DNA of 64,000 bases from Agapanthus africanus (Eukaryota > Streptophyta > Magnoliopsida > Asparagales > Amaryllidaceae). Made by a program: the position numbers and the translations under genes. Positions 47,716 to 60,665 of this stretch are shown in pieces. The notes beneath the pieces are model-generated. The model was not told the DNA's origin. It made no database searches and saw only the letters and a list, made by a program, of their open reading frames with translations. The stretch's first letter is position 1. Each line of letters begins with the position of its first letter. The stretch is taken from NCBI GenBank assembly GCA_030015575.1, contig JASDDO010000016.1, positions 174,466,815 through 174,530,814 on the forward strand. The letters run 5' to 3'.

Positions 47716-48348
47716 TGGGTCAACCTGTACCCCATACGAGTGCGGCGAATAGTCTGCCAATTCTAGAGTGAGGTCCCTTTGCCTCTAAAAGCCATGAGAT
47801 ATGGACCCGTTGCCCTCCAGAACCCGTCTATTCGTGCACTCCTTCGCGGGATAAACCTAGTACAGAAATAAAAATATGTACAGCGGGTACATCGACCTCA
47901 ACCCGGTCGTGCCCCAAAAGAATATTATACAACCAGGCAGTGACGGCAGTCCACATGTTGGACGCTCGCCCCGCAATATCAAATGTACAAACAAATCCAA
48001 ACTGCACTACCATTGCACACTTCTAACCACCATGACAAATCCGCAACATTACAGTACAACACAGAACATCGACGCGAATGTCACGTTCGCAAATCCGTCT
48101 AAAAGAGCTATAGCAATTAGACGCAATTTACCGCTCAAAAGACATTCCCGGTCGGAGATATAAAGTAAGTACTGTATACTAACAAGTTTAAAATTTCGAT
48201 CGACAAACCTTCCCGAAGTGGGCCCTACGTACATCTACTGTACAGTGGCAAAAACTGGGCCCAAAAGAACTATACCAGAAATCACAATTTCCAACAAAGA
48301 ATCACCAGTAGAAAAAAGACAAACGGAAACACCAAGACGGCCGTGGTT

Positions 48349-48377
48349 CCGCGGTCAAAGCTAGGCTTTGACCGCGG
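48349..48377 (-). other. GC-rich hairpin (Copia-D)
   Basis: CCGCGGTCAAAGC, loop TAG, GCTTTGACCGCGG: a perfect 13-bp stem about 220 nt from the primer site on the minus strand. It has stayed perfect in an otherwise heavily decayed element. Confidence 0.7.
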
Positions 48378-48596
48378 TTCCGTGGTCATACGGACGATTC
48401 AGTGGACCGTTTTTCTCTATTATTCTTTAAACAGCCTGCCTGTTTTTCTGTGATGCTCAAAATAATTTTAAGACTCTTTTAAAAATCGACAGAAACTTTA
48501 GTGCTGAAAAATGTGATTTTCAAAATTCCGTTCGATCGATGTTTTAAACTTTTTAGCACAAGTTAGTATAGCTTAATGGTAAGGCTCTGATACCAC

Positions 48597-50681
48597 TGTA
48601 AGTCTACGGTAGCGCCCCGGCCGTCTAACAGACGCCAAATGCGGAACAAAAACTTTTTACAACTGGCGATATCGCGTACTATAACCCGGATCTGCCATTA
48701 AAGCTAAACTAACAAACTACAAAGTGGGTAGAAATGTTATACTGAACGATCCGAGTCCTTCGGTCTTCAACCATCATCCCACACTTTGTTGCGGCTGCTC
48801 CGATCTCCTGAATCTCCAGTCTTCTCGTCCAGGTGGCACAACGTCGACGGATCTTTAAACAGGCTCCCGCCTCTGAACCGAGGCAACTCGGTCATCAAGT
48901 TTGCTAAAAGAGACGACCAAGATGAAGTAGAGAATTAGTAGAACACTTTGTCTCGTTACGTCCAAAGCTATGGACGAACGGTTAATGAAGTTGCCTTTTG
49001 GATCGAAATGAAATGAGAAACTTTTCTATCTAATTTCCATGAACCAAATATCTATCATGTTTTCCCAAATTAACAACCATGCTCTCCACAAGCAAGGGCC
49101 GGCCACAATATATGAGGGGGGAGGTGAATGTTGGAGAGGGGGATGACCACAACAATTAATGAAGAGAATGAATTACCTAAACACCTTGCAACAATATTAA
49201 TGCAAAAGAAGAGGCATTAACCTAGTCATCCTCTCATTAAATGCAACCATTAAAGAACTAATGACTCACTAGCCACCTCATCATCTTAGTCATCATCTAG
49301 AAGCTTCCACACTCATCAAGAAAAGATAAATCCGTATTTAAATGAATGTTAAATACGGCTGATAGAAAACTGGAAACTGGCAACTTCCAAAAGCGATCCA
49401 GAAACGAATTTCAGGATAACCCCGTAACAGTATAAACATACCCGCATTTGTATTACGACCAAATTCAAATGCAACTGAGACAAAGATATTATATCTACAC
49501 TGCATAATACTAGGATCCGGCTTAAACCAAAGCCGACCAGTATTATCTGCCCGAAATATGACACGTGCGAAAACGCACGTGCATTTTACGAACCCTGCCA
49601 TAAAACCATACGGCCTCTACAACGTTTCGCCCGAACTTGGGAAAGTGTTTATAGGGACTCTAATGACTCATCAACACACTGGCACTAGGTATAACCACTA
49701 GCACGTCAGAGGTACTGGCTGTACGTAACGGTTGCCTATGTATTGATTGGAAGGGAAGCTGACGAGCGAACTCATCCATAAACCCTACTGAGCCTAACAG
49801 TGACAATATACATACAGTCCGGTCCGTTCGTCTATGAGTATCGCATATCGGCCTAGGGGCTGGTAACGTCAGACCCCCAATAGCAGTATAAGTCGTGTCA
49901 GAGAGTGGCCCAGAACACCCTGAGATACTACTGGAGTACCTACCAGTAAATCTCCTGCCTCGGCCGAGGGCTTTGTGTAATGGCTCTCCTAGACACAGCG
50001 AGATCTCACCCCCAATACCGGGAGAGACGAATCCCCTGTCGATCCGCTCACTTGCCTCCATGTGGCTCGGGACTGTAACCAAAAAAGACCTGTTTGCACG
50101 ACTCCTTTGAGCCGTGGTAGGGTAGAAATCAAAGCACTGTGGGAACTCACACGAGACAAATGACGACCTCAGGTCGATGAACTAACCTGTACACATGTCA
50201 CCAGGGAACTGCTATCTGACGATATGTATAATACCAACTAGCATGTTCCCGGCGAGTCTTGTCCGGTGTACTCATAACCCAATGAGCACCTGTATACATA
50301 TTAGGTGAACCAACTGACACCAATGACTTGTGAGACCGGCCACCGCCCCTCGTCGGGGTCTCGACTGTATACACTAGTCTACTCCGGAGTATCGATGCCC
50401 TGTCTCGAAACTCCCACGACTAGGGACACTTTAAGGATATGCTTACAAACCCCAGCTCCCACGTATATGATCGCCAGCATACTGCTGGCAGTCAAGCAAG
50501 AATCCTTTGCGCTCTATCAACATGCAATAGCAAACTAAAGCATGTATACGATGATAAAGACAAACCAGATAGCATACTATCATCTCGAGCAAGACTGTCA
50601 TATCGGTATAGGTCCTGCCTCAATCATTGTAATCACGTACCTGCGATCCAATAATTGACTTTGAGGGCACTATCTCCAACA
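48597..50681 (-). repeat. Copia-D 5' LTR
   Basis: 2,085 bp on the minus strand, from the primer-site junction (TGTAAGTCTACGG on plus) to CTATCTCCAACA. It is recognisably a Copia LTR of this superfamily (GGGACTGTAACC, AATACCGGGAGAGACGAA, reversed). It holds a palindrome CACGTGCG-aaaa-CGCACGTG (49562-49581) where the other families have the first triloop hairpin. Flanked on the right by GACTA (50682-50686), the expected duplication; its partner is outside the window. Confidence 0.82.
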
Positions 50682-52493
50682 GACTAGTGTATATTTTTCT
50701 AGACCACGACGAGGGGCGATGGTTTGGTCCCTCAACCATTGGTCTTTAGACCTAAGATCGTATACAGGTGCTCACTGGGGTGAGTACACAGGACGGACTC
50801 ACCAAGAACTTCCAGATAGTACTATACCTATCGTCAGATTGAAGTTCTCAAGTGACATGAGTACAGGTTAGTCATTAGACCTGAAATCATCATTTGTCTC
50901 ATGTGTGTTCCCACTGTGCTTTGATCACTACCCTACCACGGCTCTACTGAGTCGTGCAAACAGGTTTTGGTTGGGTATAGTTCCGAACCACATAGAGGCA
51001 GTGTGCGATTGTCAGGGATTCGTCTCTCCTAATATTGGGAGTCGATATCGCATTGTGTTTGATTGGTCAGGACCATAAGACCTTGGCCAAGGCAATTGGG
51101 ATTCACTGATAGGCTGATCAGTAGTTTCCCGGATTGGTCCTAAGCCGCATCAGCACGAATTACTAGGTAATTAGGGTCTGACGTTTACCACCCTTAGTCC
51201 CGGTATGCGATACTCTCAGACGAAGAGACCAGACTGTACGGAGATTGTCACAGATAGGCTCAATAGGGATCTGGATGAGTTTGCTCGTCGGCCTTCCTTT
51301 TCGACAGGTACTCGGGTAGCCGTTACGTACAGCTAGTGCCGCTGACGTGCTTATGGTTATGGATTTATCCAGTAACTCACTGCCGGCGTACTGTCGAGTC
51401 TTTAGAGTCCCACACAGAGGGTTTCCCTGGTTCAGGTGAAATGATGTAGTAACCGTATTGGATACGTGCAGGGTCTCGATCGATTGATGTACTTAGTACT
51501 CGGACTTTCGATCGGACAGTTGGTAATACTAGCCGTCTTAGGTTTGAGCCGGATTATTAAATCAGGTATTGATTTAATAGTTTACATACATGTATTTCAA
51601 TATGTATATTCTAGTATTACGTTCTTCGTGTTATTCTATCTCTTTAGTCATTCGTGTTTTTATCCGAATGCAGGTATATATATACAGCAGACTGTAATCC
51701 GTATTTTATTACAGATTACCTTCTAGAAGGTGGACACCTTATCATGGACTTTTCCATTTATTGATAAATGGAAATGGGGTGGAAATTAAGGAGAGGGAGG
51801 CATGGTGAGGACTATGCCTCAATAGTTGACAAATGAATTCTTTATTCATTTGTGGTTACTATTGAAGCATGGCTACACTTGTTTATTCTTGAGAATTCAT
51901 ACACAAAACCTTGGTGTTGATTTTCTTTCTCATGCATGCTTCATTATTTTCTTGAGCTCCCATTTTTCTTCATCTCCTCCCTCCACTTGAGTTTCCTACA
52001 CCTTCATCATCTTCCTCTTCACTACCTTTCTCCTGAGTTGAGAAACAAGTGAAGAGGCAAGAAAGAGATAGCAAACACTTAGTTCTTCACACTACATCCT
52101 AGATTACTTGGTTTAGCAACCCAAGTTCTCTAGTTGCTCCACTTGACATATTGTGAGGAGCTAGAGCCATGGATCATATCCCTCGGGTGGATCATCTACG
52201 ACAAAGGAGGACTGGAGAGCAAGATCGATCGCGGAGAACCAAAGGAACCAACAAAGAAGATCAAGCATGTTCAAGGTGACCACTTGGAGATAAAGAGGAA
52301 GAAAGAAGACCGAAGGACTTGGTTCGTTTGGTGAGATTTCTTCATCATAGTAGATAGCTCTCTTTATTTAGCTAGTTAGGTTTATGGTAAGATCCGGGTT
52401 AAAAGTTATTCTAGTCCATGTTCTAATCATTAGAACAAATTTTGTTCCGCATTTGGTCACGGTAGTTGGCCGGGGCAATAGCGTAACCTTTCA
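50682..52493 (+). repeat. E: plus-strand Copia-type LTR, right-hand 1.8 kb
   Basis: Matches the other Copia LTRs from about 280 bp after their start (GACTAGTGTATA...) to the end (GTAACCTTTCA). It shares GACGGACTCACC, AGACTGTACGG and GGTAGCCGTTACG-type blocks and two palindromes (51454-51466, 51556-51578). Copia-D entered it, so its first part lies left of the window. No primer site follows at 52494, so it is a 3' LTR or a solo LTR. Divergent and old. Confidence 0.75.
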
Positions 52494-53206
52494 CATATCC
52501 CCAAACCCTCATCTAGGAATATTCTAAGATCACCAAACTACATAATTTTAACTCTAAACTATAATAGGAGGTAAGGAAAATAAATAACTTAATTAATAGC
52601 GTAGGATTTACCTAATGGAGGAAACTAGAGAAAATTCTAGGGTTGCCCAAATGCTCAAAGTCAAATTTTGATTCCACCAAGAGGTTAGTAGTGAGGTTTG
52701 GAGCAATTTTTGTGAAGGGAGCATGGGGTTTTGGTGTGGATTTGAAGATGATTTGGGGTGGTAGATGGGGTTTTGGTGTGGATTTGAAGATGATTTGGGG
52801 TGGTAGAGGAGGTGGTGAAGAATGAAGGAGGAGGAGGTGAAGAAAAATGTGAGTTGAGAATGAGGAGAAGAAAATGCAAGAAAAAGATGATGTGAAGAAT
52901 GGTGAAGTGTATAGAACTTTCTCACATTCTCCCTCTCTCTCTCTCACCTAGCCATTCCCTCTTGTCCCCACAATTAATTTATCCTCTCTCTTCTTATAAA
53001 AACAACAAATAGCAAGAAAAAATTTGAAATGAAACCATGCATAAATAAGAATACAATGTGTCATGGTTAACAAAGCTAAAGAAAATGGGTTTTGGCTTAA
53101 GCATGATTAGTAGTGCACTAATCGGGTTTGATATAAAGTTGTACATAATTAGTTATATAATTATGTATAAAATACCCAAAATAATTTTTTTTTCTGAAAT
53201 GTTACA
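52494..53206 (-). repeat. G3 3' LTR, visible start
   Basis: On the minus strand the LTR begins at 53206 with TGTAACATTTC and runs left to 52494, where E interrupts it. It has the AT-rich start, the GA-rich run (reverse of CTCTCTCTCTCTCAC, about 52930-52947) and CT-rich leader typical of G1 and G2. An exact 42-bp unit is repeated twice (52723-52764, 52765-52806). Confidence 0.78.
52723..52806. repeat. 42-bp exact tandem duplication in G3 LTR
   Basis: Two units beginning ATGGGGTTTTGGTGTGG and ending TTTGGGGTGGTAG. Exact identity suggests a recent slippage event in an old LTR. Confidence 0.92.
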
Positions 53207-53802
53207 ATCTTCCCACCGTAAATAAATTTGGTCCCCGAATTTAAATTTAAACCCCCTAATTATTTAAAACATTTCAGCAAAACTATCAAGTCGTCGGGGC
53301 TGCGAAATCATGAATACATAAAACATATCATAGCGCAATGCATGCGGATGAAAACGAGTGTAAAACTCAAAATCAAAACTCCGTCAAGCATCACACAATC
53401 ATCGGAGTTATGGCGAAAATACAATGTCAAAATCCAATACGAAGACCAACATAATATACTCAAAACGATAACATGTGTAATGTACACATCGTTGTAAAAT
53501 CGTCAAAACATCCAAATAGAAATGCATGCAAAAGCTTTTTCAGATCGCCGTGCGATGCGCGTATCACGGCATAAGTAGCGGACGTTCATTATAAGGAAAA
53601 TAGCTAAATATATATACATCCTTTGTTAACATACACGTCTTGCCTTTGAAAATGATTTAGAAGGGTTTCCTTCGTAAAGTTTCTTGTCGTCATGGCCACG
53701 TAAGAAAATATTGAAACTATAGCTCCTTTTTGGAAATCCTTTCGGCAATTATCGATGCATGCAAAAATACTTAGGTACTATCCTCAGACCAGTCCTGCTC
53801 GG
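53207..53802 (-). mobile_element. G3 interior, 3' end
   Basis: Purine tract (53207-53217, reverse of ACGGTGGGAAGA-type), a pre-tract hairpin AAATTTGG/CCGAATTT (53224-53242) and sequence related to G1 at about 31440-31830. Interrupted by solo LTR F at 53802. Confidence 0.75.
53798..53802. repeat. Target-site duplication of F (CTCGG), left copy
   Basis: CTCGG at 53798-53802 and exactly at 55983-55987. Confidence 0.92.
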
Positions 53803-55982
53803 TGTTAGTTATATGTATGCCCTAAAGGCCATTACTGTACATGCGATGTATATTGTAGTGGATGCTTAGACATATATAGGGAGGACTTTCTTGCTCAACA
53901 TGATACTATGCTATCTGGTTGCACTTTATCTTAACATGTACACTTATTGTCTCTCTATTACATGTTGATAAATCCCGTAGGATGAGTACTTGACTATCAG
54001 GATTATGATGCAGATCATACTGGTGGGGACAAGGTAGTCGGTAAGTACATCCTTTAAATGTTCCTAGTCGTGGGAGTATCGAGATAGGGCATCGATACTC
54101 CAGAGTAGACTAGCGTATACGCTTCACGACCCATATGATGGGCGATGGATGATCCCACATCCATTGGTGTTTGACATCAGAGAAAGTATACGGGTGCTCA
54201 GTGGAGACTGGGTACACTGAACGGATTCGCCGAGAACTCCTAGATGGTATTATACCTATCGTCGGATAGCAGTTCTCTGGTGACACTGGTACAGCTTAGT
54301 CTGTAGACCAGAGAACGTCATAGAGTCTTGTGTGATTCCCGCTGTGCTTTGATTTCCACCATACCACGGTCAAGAGATCGTGCAAAAAGATGGTTTTTGG
54401 GTACAGTCCCGAGTCACATGGAGGCAATGAGCGATAGGAGGGGTTTCTTCTCTCCCGGTATTGGGAGTTGATGTTGCGCTATGCACGATTGGCCATAATA
54501 GGAAATCCCTAGCCAGGGTTGCTGAGATTTACCGGTAAGTGTTATCAGTAGTTTCTCGAACCGTTATGGACCTTGCATCGGCATGACTTATCAGGCTATT
54601 GGGGTCTGACGTTATACCACCCCCAGGCTATGATATACGACATATCAGACGAAGAGACCGGACTGTACGGCAGTGTTACTGATTGGATTCGCAGAAGTAT
54701 GAGAAGGCTTGCTTGTTGATCTTCTGATCACTCAATACTCGGGTGGCCGTTACGTTTAGCAGACCGCTTGCGGCTTGTGGGTGTTTGATATGATCATCAC
54801 CTACCGCCGGCGTATTGACGAGTCTTTAGAGTCCTACACAGAGGTTTCCTGGCTCAAGCGAAATAGAGTAGGAGCACATATGTGATATGTGCGGGACCAA
54901 GATTAATACTGTATGTGATACCGTATTCTATTCTCGTGATATGTGACATAGGTCGGTTATATTTGATATAGCCGGGTTATCGGATCAAGTGTTGATTCGA
55001 TAAGTTGTTACATTTGATATCAGTCGGTTATATGTGATATAGCCGGATTATTAAATCAAGTGTTGATTTAATGATTTAATGTATAATTATATATTTGATA
55101 TATTAAGTTACATTAACTAATATTCATTCACTTAAGATTTCTTTTCTCACTTGATTTGTGCATGTGTATATATGTGATATATATAAGTGTACAAAGTTTT
55201 ATGTCATGTTTGATGATATATGCAACTTGGGTGTGTGTATGACTTACACCATGCTTGGTTTAATCCTAGGGTTTTTAAGGGATTAAGTAATTCAAAAACT
55301 AAATGATTTTGTCAAGGCATGAAGCTTGTAGAAGCTTGGATTGCCATTGACTAAGTCTACTTGTTTTGTTTTGCATAAGATATTTATAAACCCAACCATT
55401 ATCCTAACCTTGGTTAAGTCTCTACAAAGGTTAACATATGATGTTAACTCACCTATGGTTACCATTCTCTACTTGATAATTCTCATGAGAGATTTCTTCA
55501 TCTCCTTCCTCCAAGCTTTCTAGCTTCAATGGAAATGATGGAAAAAGAGTGAGAAAATTATTTCTAAAATGAGCAAAATTCCTACTTCATCATCCTCTAC
55601 TACTTGCCATTTAGTATAGGGTGTTTGCTTCACTAATTCCTCAATTAGTGAAGGGGTAACATCGATTAGCGTCTCCTCGACGTAGATCATCTTCGGCCTC
55701 GAAGACTTCGATGCAAGCTTGTTCATTTCTTTATAGGAGCCTCTCTAGAGTCCGGGAGTTCGTGATCATAGCAAAAGGACTACTACACGGAGCTATTGAA
55801 TTGAAGAACTGGTCTACAAAGGTTGTATTCCTTGTGCACTTTAGTTGCAAAGGTGTTTACATTCGTTTCGTCGGATTTTCTAGTAACGATTCTAGGGTTA
55901 GGGTTAGCTAACATGACAATTTTTAAAAAATGGCATAGACGATTACTCCCGAAAACTTGCTGCCGTGCTAGACAACCCTGCA
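53803..55982 (+). repeat. F: solo Copia LTR
   Basis: 2,180 bp from TGTTAGTTATATGTATG to AACCCTGCA, with matching 5-bp duplications on both sides and no interior. It is the product of recombination between the two LTRs of a former Copia element. Nearest to Copia-B in its ends and palindromes: GCACATAT-gtg-ATATGTGC (54874-54892), TTATCGGATCAA-gtg-TTGATTCGATAA (54977-55003), CGGTTATAT-gtg-ATATAGCCG (55025-55045), ATTAAATCAA-gtg-TTGATTTAAT (55050-55072). Confidence 0.92.
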
Positions 55983-58316
55983 CTCGGTTACTAAACCGGA
56001 TAGTATATATTATGAAAAACATAGTGCTCGAAATGAAATCAATCTCGAAACAGAGTATACAAATGCCACGTGCGTCTGGTGCGCACGGAAATCGAAACCA
56101 ATTACAGGTGCCACAAATGTGTACAGAAACAGAACTAAGTGAAACGGGCGTGCACAAAAACATATGTCGAGTGCAACGGGTATGCATGACAACAATATCT
56201 GGTGCATCTGACATGCATGAAGAATCTCGATTTAGTGTATCTGGTGTACACATAATCGCATCTAGTGCGCCAAGTGTGCGCAAGAATCCCAACCAAGTGC
56301 ATAAGGTGCACGAAAACATAAATTCAGTACACTAGGGTGCACGAAAACAATTATCAAGTATCAAAATCAAAATCGACGGTATATGATATACACCAAATCA
56401 AATCAAGTATATCATGGTATTTAAACTCATAAACATGCGCAACTGCGTGCATAAAACTCATATCACGTAATGAAAGTAGGTGTAATCTACACCGAATAAA
56501 TAAGTCCAAAATCACCTGTATACCATATGTATAAGATCAAATCAAATATATCGAGCAACATAAAATCGAAATCGAGTGCAATGGATATGCACAAAAGAAA
56601 AATCAGCACAACTGAGATATAGAAATACGAATCATGTGCCCTGTGGTGCACATAGGAAACATCAATCATAAAACAAATCGTAAAAACACCAAAACCAAAA
56701 ACGACGAAAACGTGATATATAAATCGCCAAAGCGCAAATTATACTAACAGCCGTCGAGGTGCCCTTCCTTCAAGGGCGAAAAGTGCCCGTGCATCCAAGG
56801 CTGGCAGAGCAAGGATATCTACTTGCCTCTTGCCCGCAGTCTAGCGTCCTCTGCTCTAAGGTCCTCGTTTCCCTCTGTAGATAGCTAGTCACATAACTCC
56901 TCGGCTCTACAGCCCTATACAGAGTGAGGACGGAAACAGTCCCGTTCTGGCTCTTCTTTGAAGATCTCCTGACCAATTAACATGGTCCCTAGTAACGTAT
57001 CACGACAACGATGGCAATCTCTGGCCCCCTGAGTGTGTGTGATACAACTGATCCTGGTCCAACTCTTTATCGTAAAGTACTCCTGAAAGATCCTATCAGG
57101 GACTTTTCCAATCTTCTCTTTACAGGACTACCCGGGATTTGAATCTCTTAACTTTATCCGTTTCTTGTTCCGGGACAGTTGCATTCTTGTCATGACTTTC
57201 CTCTGAATATATGGCGGTATCCAACGCCTCTGCATGAGTATCAAGTCTCTGGCCTCAAAGGAGTGGAAGATCAACTCGTTAAAATCTCGTACGAACGTCT
57301 TACTCCGCTTCCCTTCAATATGGACTAATTCGGATTCATCTCTTCATAGTTATGTGGAGTGCACTCCAATCGACTATAGTCATCTATAGTCTCCTTTCCG
57401 AAGCTATGAACTTGGCATCTCAAATATCCTGTAGTAGGCATCTGGCCAATTACATTCTCGGGAACTCGTCCAAATCATCGGAGTGATGCGCTTATGCTCG
57501 TCCTTTCTCGATCGAATCACAACACGCCTGTGTGAGGTACTCTTCTAGCTAAAGCAAGCCAATCTAGTGATCTCGCATCGGGGTATCCAGACAAACCACA
57601 TGTCCTGGTCATTCATCCATGGGTGACTAGCGATCTTCTATCATATCCCCAAGTATAAACTCATGCTGCATTAGCTTCAATGATCTGGGAACAATATCTT
57701 ATCAACTCAGCAACAGCTGGCTCATTTGTTCGCAAGGTAGACAACATCTCAATCATCTGAACTAGACGGTACATCCACAGTCTCCATATTCTGGCTGGCC
57801 TCTAGCAGTGGCTCGATTATCTGGTGAAGATCTCAAACGCTCGCGTCAACGAAAATCTTAACACATAACAATTCAATGCGTTCGTATAAAATCAAAATAC
57901 GCCTGGTCAGTCCTCGTCCATGAAGAGCTCGTGTTGAACGCAACTCTAGCCGCAGCTCTCTCTGCTCATATAGTCGTGGTAACAGAAATCACAATCCGAT
58001 ATCGATGAGGATAGATCATATGAACGAATGGAAATACAGTGCCTAAGAAATGTACATCCTAAAGCTTCTTAAGCGGAGTAGCGTATCGTAAGTATGCCGC
58101 GGAACATACACACGGTACGTCACTCTACTTAAGTCACCTACTCCATCAACTAAGGTCAGCCTACGCGACGAAAGTTCGGATCTAACACCCCCTTGGCCAA
58201 GTTTAAGTTCCGTAAGGTCAAGCCTAAGTTCCAAATATATATATATATGCCCTAGACTCCGCATAGTCAAACCTAGACTCGAACCAAGGTTAAACCTAAC
58301 GCTCCGATACCAACTT
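55983..58316 (-). mobile_element. G3: minus-strand LARD-like element, main interior
   Basis: The interior of the outermost element. GTGCA/TGCAC palindromes fill 56090-56660. 56750-58300 aligns in reverse with G1 and G2 (for example the run around 57560-57720 with G1 29360-29530). The primer site is GCTCCGATACCA at 58301-58312 (reverse of TGGTATCGGAGC). No pol domain recognised. The shared Copia-leader segment was not found, perhaps through divergence. Confidence 0.78.
56090..56660 (-). repeat. GTGCA/TGCAC palindrome array in G3
   Basis: Blocks such as GTGCGCACGG, GAGTGCAACGGGTATGCATG, AAGTGCATAAGGTGCACG and CACTAGGGTGCACG recur every 25-45 bp. Same location relative to the 3' LTR as in G1 and G2. 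Confidence 0.65.
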
Positions 58317-58607
58317 TGTCATGACCCGGAAAAGGCACGTGACTGGCACTTGAATCATTTGAAGTCTATAGGATCCCACCTAATTCAAGTAAGCCAAAAG
58401 CCCAGAAATCTATACCTTTTAAGGGGAAAAATAAAGGAGATGCAGTTTTGAAATAAGGTTTTTATGGAAATCAAGTTCATTCTTTAAAACATAGATAATA
58501 ATACGAAAACACAATGTTGTGTCTAACTTGAAAACGTTTTCGTCGGTGAAAATTTTGGCAGCACCTCCTTTGTAATTTTTAATCCAAAAACGAATACAGG
58601 CAATAAT
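58317..58607 (-). repeat. G3 5' LTR, visible end
   Basis: TGTCATGACCCGGAAAAGGC... is the reverse of the LARD LTR end (CTTTCGGGTCGTGACA in G1 and G2). It is cut at 58607 by Copia-C; the rest lies right of the window. Confidence 0.82.
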
Positions 58608-60651
58608 TGTTGGGTTTACCTAGCACCTCATCAAGGGTTTAGAAGCATCACATATGCCAAAATCAAATTTTGAAGGTGCTAAGTGAACTTGCAAAGAATC
58701 ATAACTAGAAATTTAGGGTTTCTTTCCAACTAAGCATCACATGCAAATGAAAAACTATCACTAAGGGTAGAGATTACAACCTTTGTAGACCTCCCTTGGT
58801 GACTACTTGGCACTTTGAGAGTTTGGAACGGATCGATGGAAGCCTTCCTAGTCCACGAAGATCCACCCGAAGTCCCTTTGCCCAAAGCTCCTTGCTTTAC
58901 TTGATATGTGAATGAAGTAGAGCAAACACCCTGCACAAATGGGCTAGATGTGTGTAGTATGATGATGTGGTTTGTATTCTATAATCAAAACCCTTTCTTT
59001 TTATCAACTTCACTCAAAGAAATTTTCAAGAGAGGAAGAAGAAGATGGTGGCTAAGCTTGAGCTCAACAGATAATGATATGAATGAAAAAAATTGAAATG
59101 AGAAAGAATAATCTATATTAATCCTTCTCATTTCAACCATGGTTAATAATTATCTAGATCTTTATCAATGAGTTAATAAAGCAAAAGGATAATTAACTCA
59201 ATGTTAAAAAGTAGTTGAAGTATGGTCAAAGATGATAAACATTAACCATGTGTGAATTATCCTTTCCTTTAATTAAAAATGATAAATAAATAGATAATCA
59301 CTACAATATGAGTCTTGCATTGCCACCAAATATGTATCAACAACCATGATACAATGTATATATGTATGTGTCCATACACATCATCATGTGCATACATGCA
59401 TGCATACAAAAATAGAAAAAGGGTTTAATTAAAGAATTAATCTAAAAGTAATTTGTTAAATCAACACTTGATTTTGCAAACCGGTCATATCACATATGAC
59501 CGACCAATAGAAAATGCCCGATTAATATACGGTATCACATATCCGTATTTAATCGGGTCCCCGCGCATATCTCATATGCACACCACATCTTTTCGCCTGA
59601 GCCAGGAAACTTCATTGTGGGACTCTAAGACTCGTCAATACGCCGGCAGTAAGTGATGATCATATCAAACACCCACAAGCCACAAGCAGTCAGCTAAACG
59701 TAACGGCCACCCGGGTATTGAGCGATCAGAAGAAAACCAGCGAAGCTGTCAAAACTCCCGCCGAGCCAACTGGCAACACTTACCGTACAGTCCGGTCTCT
59801 TCGTCAGATATGTTGCATATCGAGTCTATGGATAGAATCGACGACCCCAATAACTCAATAAGTCATGCTGGTGTATGGCTCATAACAGATCGAGAAACTA
59901 CTGATAACGCTTATCAGTAAATCTCAGCAGCCCTGGCCAGGGACTTGCTGTTATAGCCAATCGAGCATAGCACAACATCAACTCCCAATACCGGGAGAGA
60001 CGAAACCCCTCCTATCGCTCATCGCCTCCATTTGCCTCGGGACTGTACCCAAAGTCCACCTGTTTGCACGACTCAGTAGAGCTGTGGTAGGGTGGATATC
60101 AAAGTACAGTGGGAGGACACACAAGACTCTATGACGATCTTGGGTCTACAGACTAACCTGTACCTGTGTCACCTGAGAACTTCTATCCGACGATAGATAT
60201 AATACCACATAGGAGTTCTCTATGAGTCCGTTCAGTGTACCCAGTCTCCACTGAGCACCCGCATACAATCTTTTGTGTCACCTCACCAGATGGATATGGG
60301 ATCATCCATCGCCCATCATATGGGACAAGAATAGTATACGCTAGTCTACTCTGGAATATCGATGCCCCGTCTCGATACACCCATGACTAGGAACAGTTCA
60401 AGGATATGCTTATAAACTACACATGCCCCACTAGTATGATCTGCATCATAGTCACAGTAGTCAAGCAAATATCCTGAGGGCTTTATCAACATGTGAAAAT
60501 AAATAAAAGCATGATCAAATCAACATGTCAAGATAAAGTAAACCAGATAGCATACTATCATGTTGAGCGAGAAAGTCATCTAAATCCATATATACATGTC
60601 CAAGCATCCACTATACATATAATGGCCTCTAGGGCATACATATATCTAACA
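58608..60651 (-). repeat. Copia-C 3' LTR
   Basis: 2,044 bp. Palindromes CGGTCATAT-cac-ATATGACCG (59482-59502, perfect 9 bp) and GCGCATAT-ctc-ATATGCAC (59563-59581) correspond to the Copia-A ones but are paired with different bases. Confidence 0.88.
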
Positions 60652-60665
60652 ATCTCCCACTTGCA

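Larger units (their letters stand above)
47291..48596 (-). mobile_element. Copia-D leader, primer-site half
   Basis: Minus-strand leader between Copia-B and the Copia-D 5' LTR. It matches the Copia-A leader at 7440-7580 (the CTAACGGCATACC-like and GCGCTAG blocks in reverse). It holds the nested stem CAATTTACC/GGTAAATTG (47618-47626 with 47695-47703), the GC hairpin (48349-48377) and the primer site (48584-48595, reverse of TGGTATCAGAGC). The segment shared by Copia-A, Copia-B and the LARDs was not found here. Confidence 0.78.

Noticed and set aside
50682-52493. E as part of the Copia-D LTR
   Set aside because: E reads on the opposite strand from Copia-D, has its own LTR end at 52493, and diverges strongly in sequence.
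52494-53206. A stand-alone host promoter or untranslated region suggested by the CT-rich and GA-rich runs
   Set aside because: The same arrangement occurs at the same distance from TGTAACATTTC in the G1 and G2 LTRs, so it is the beginning of the G3 LTR.
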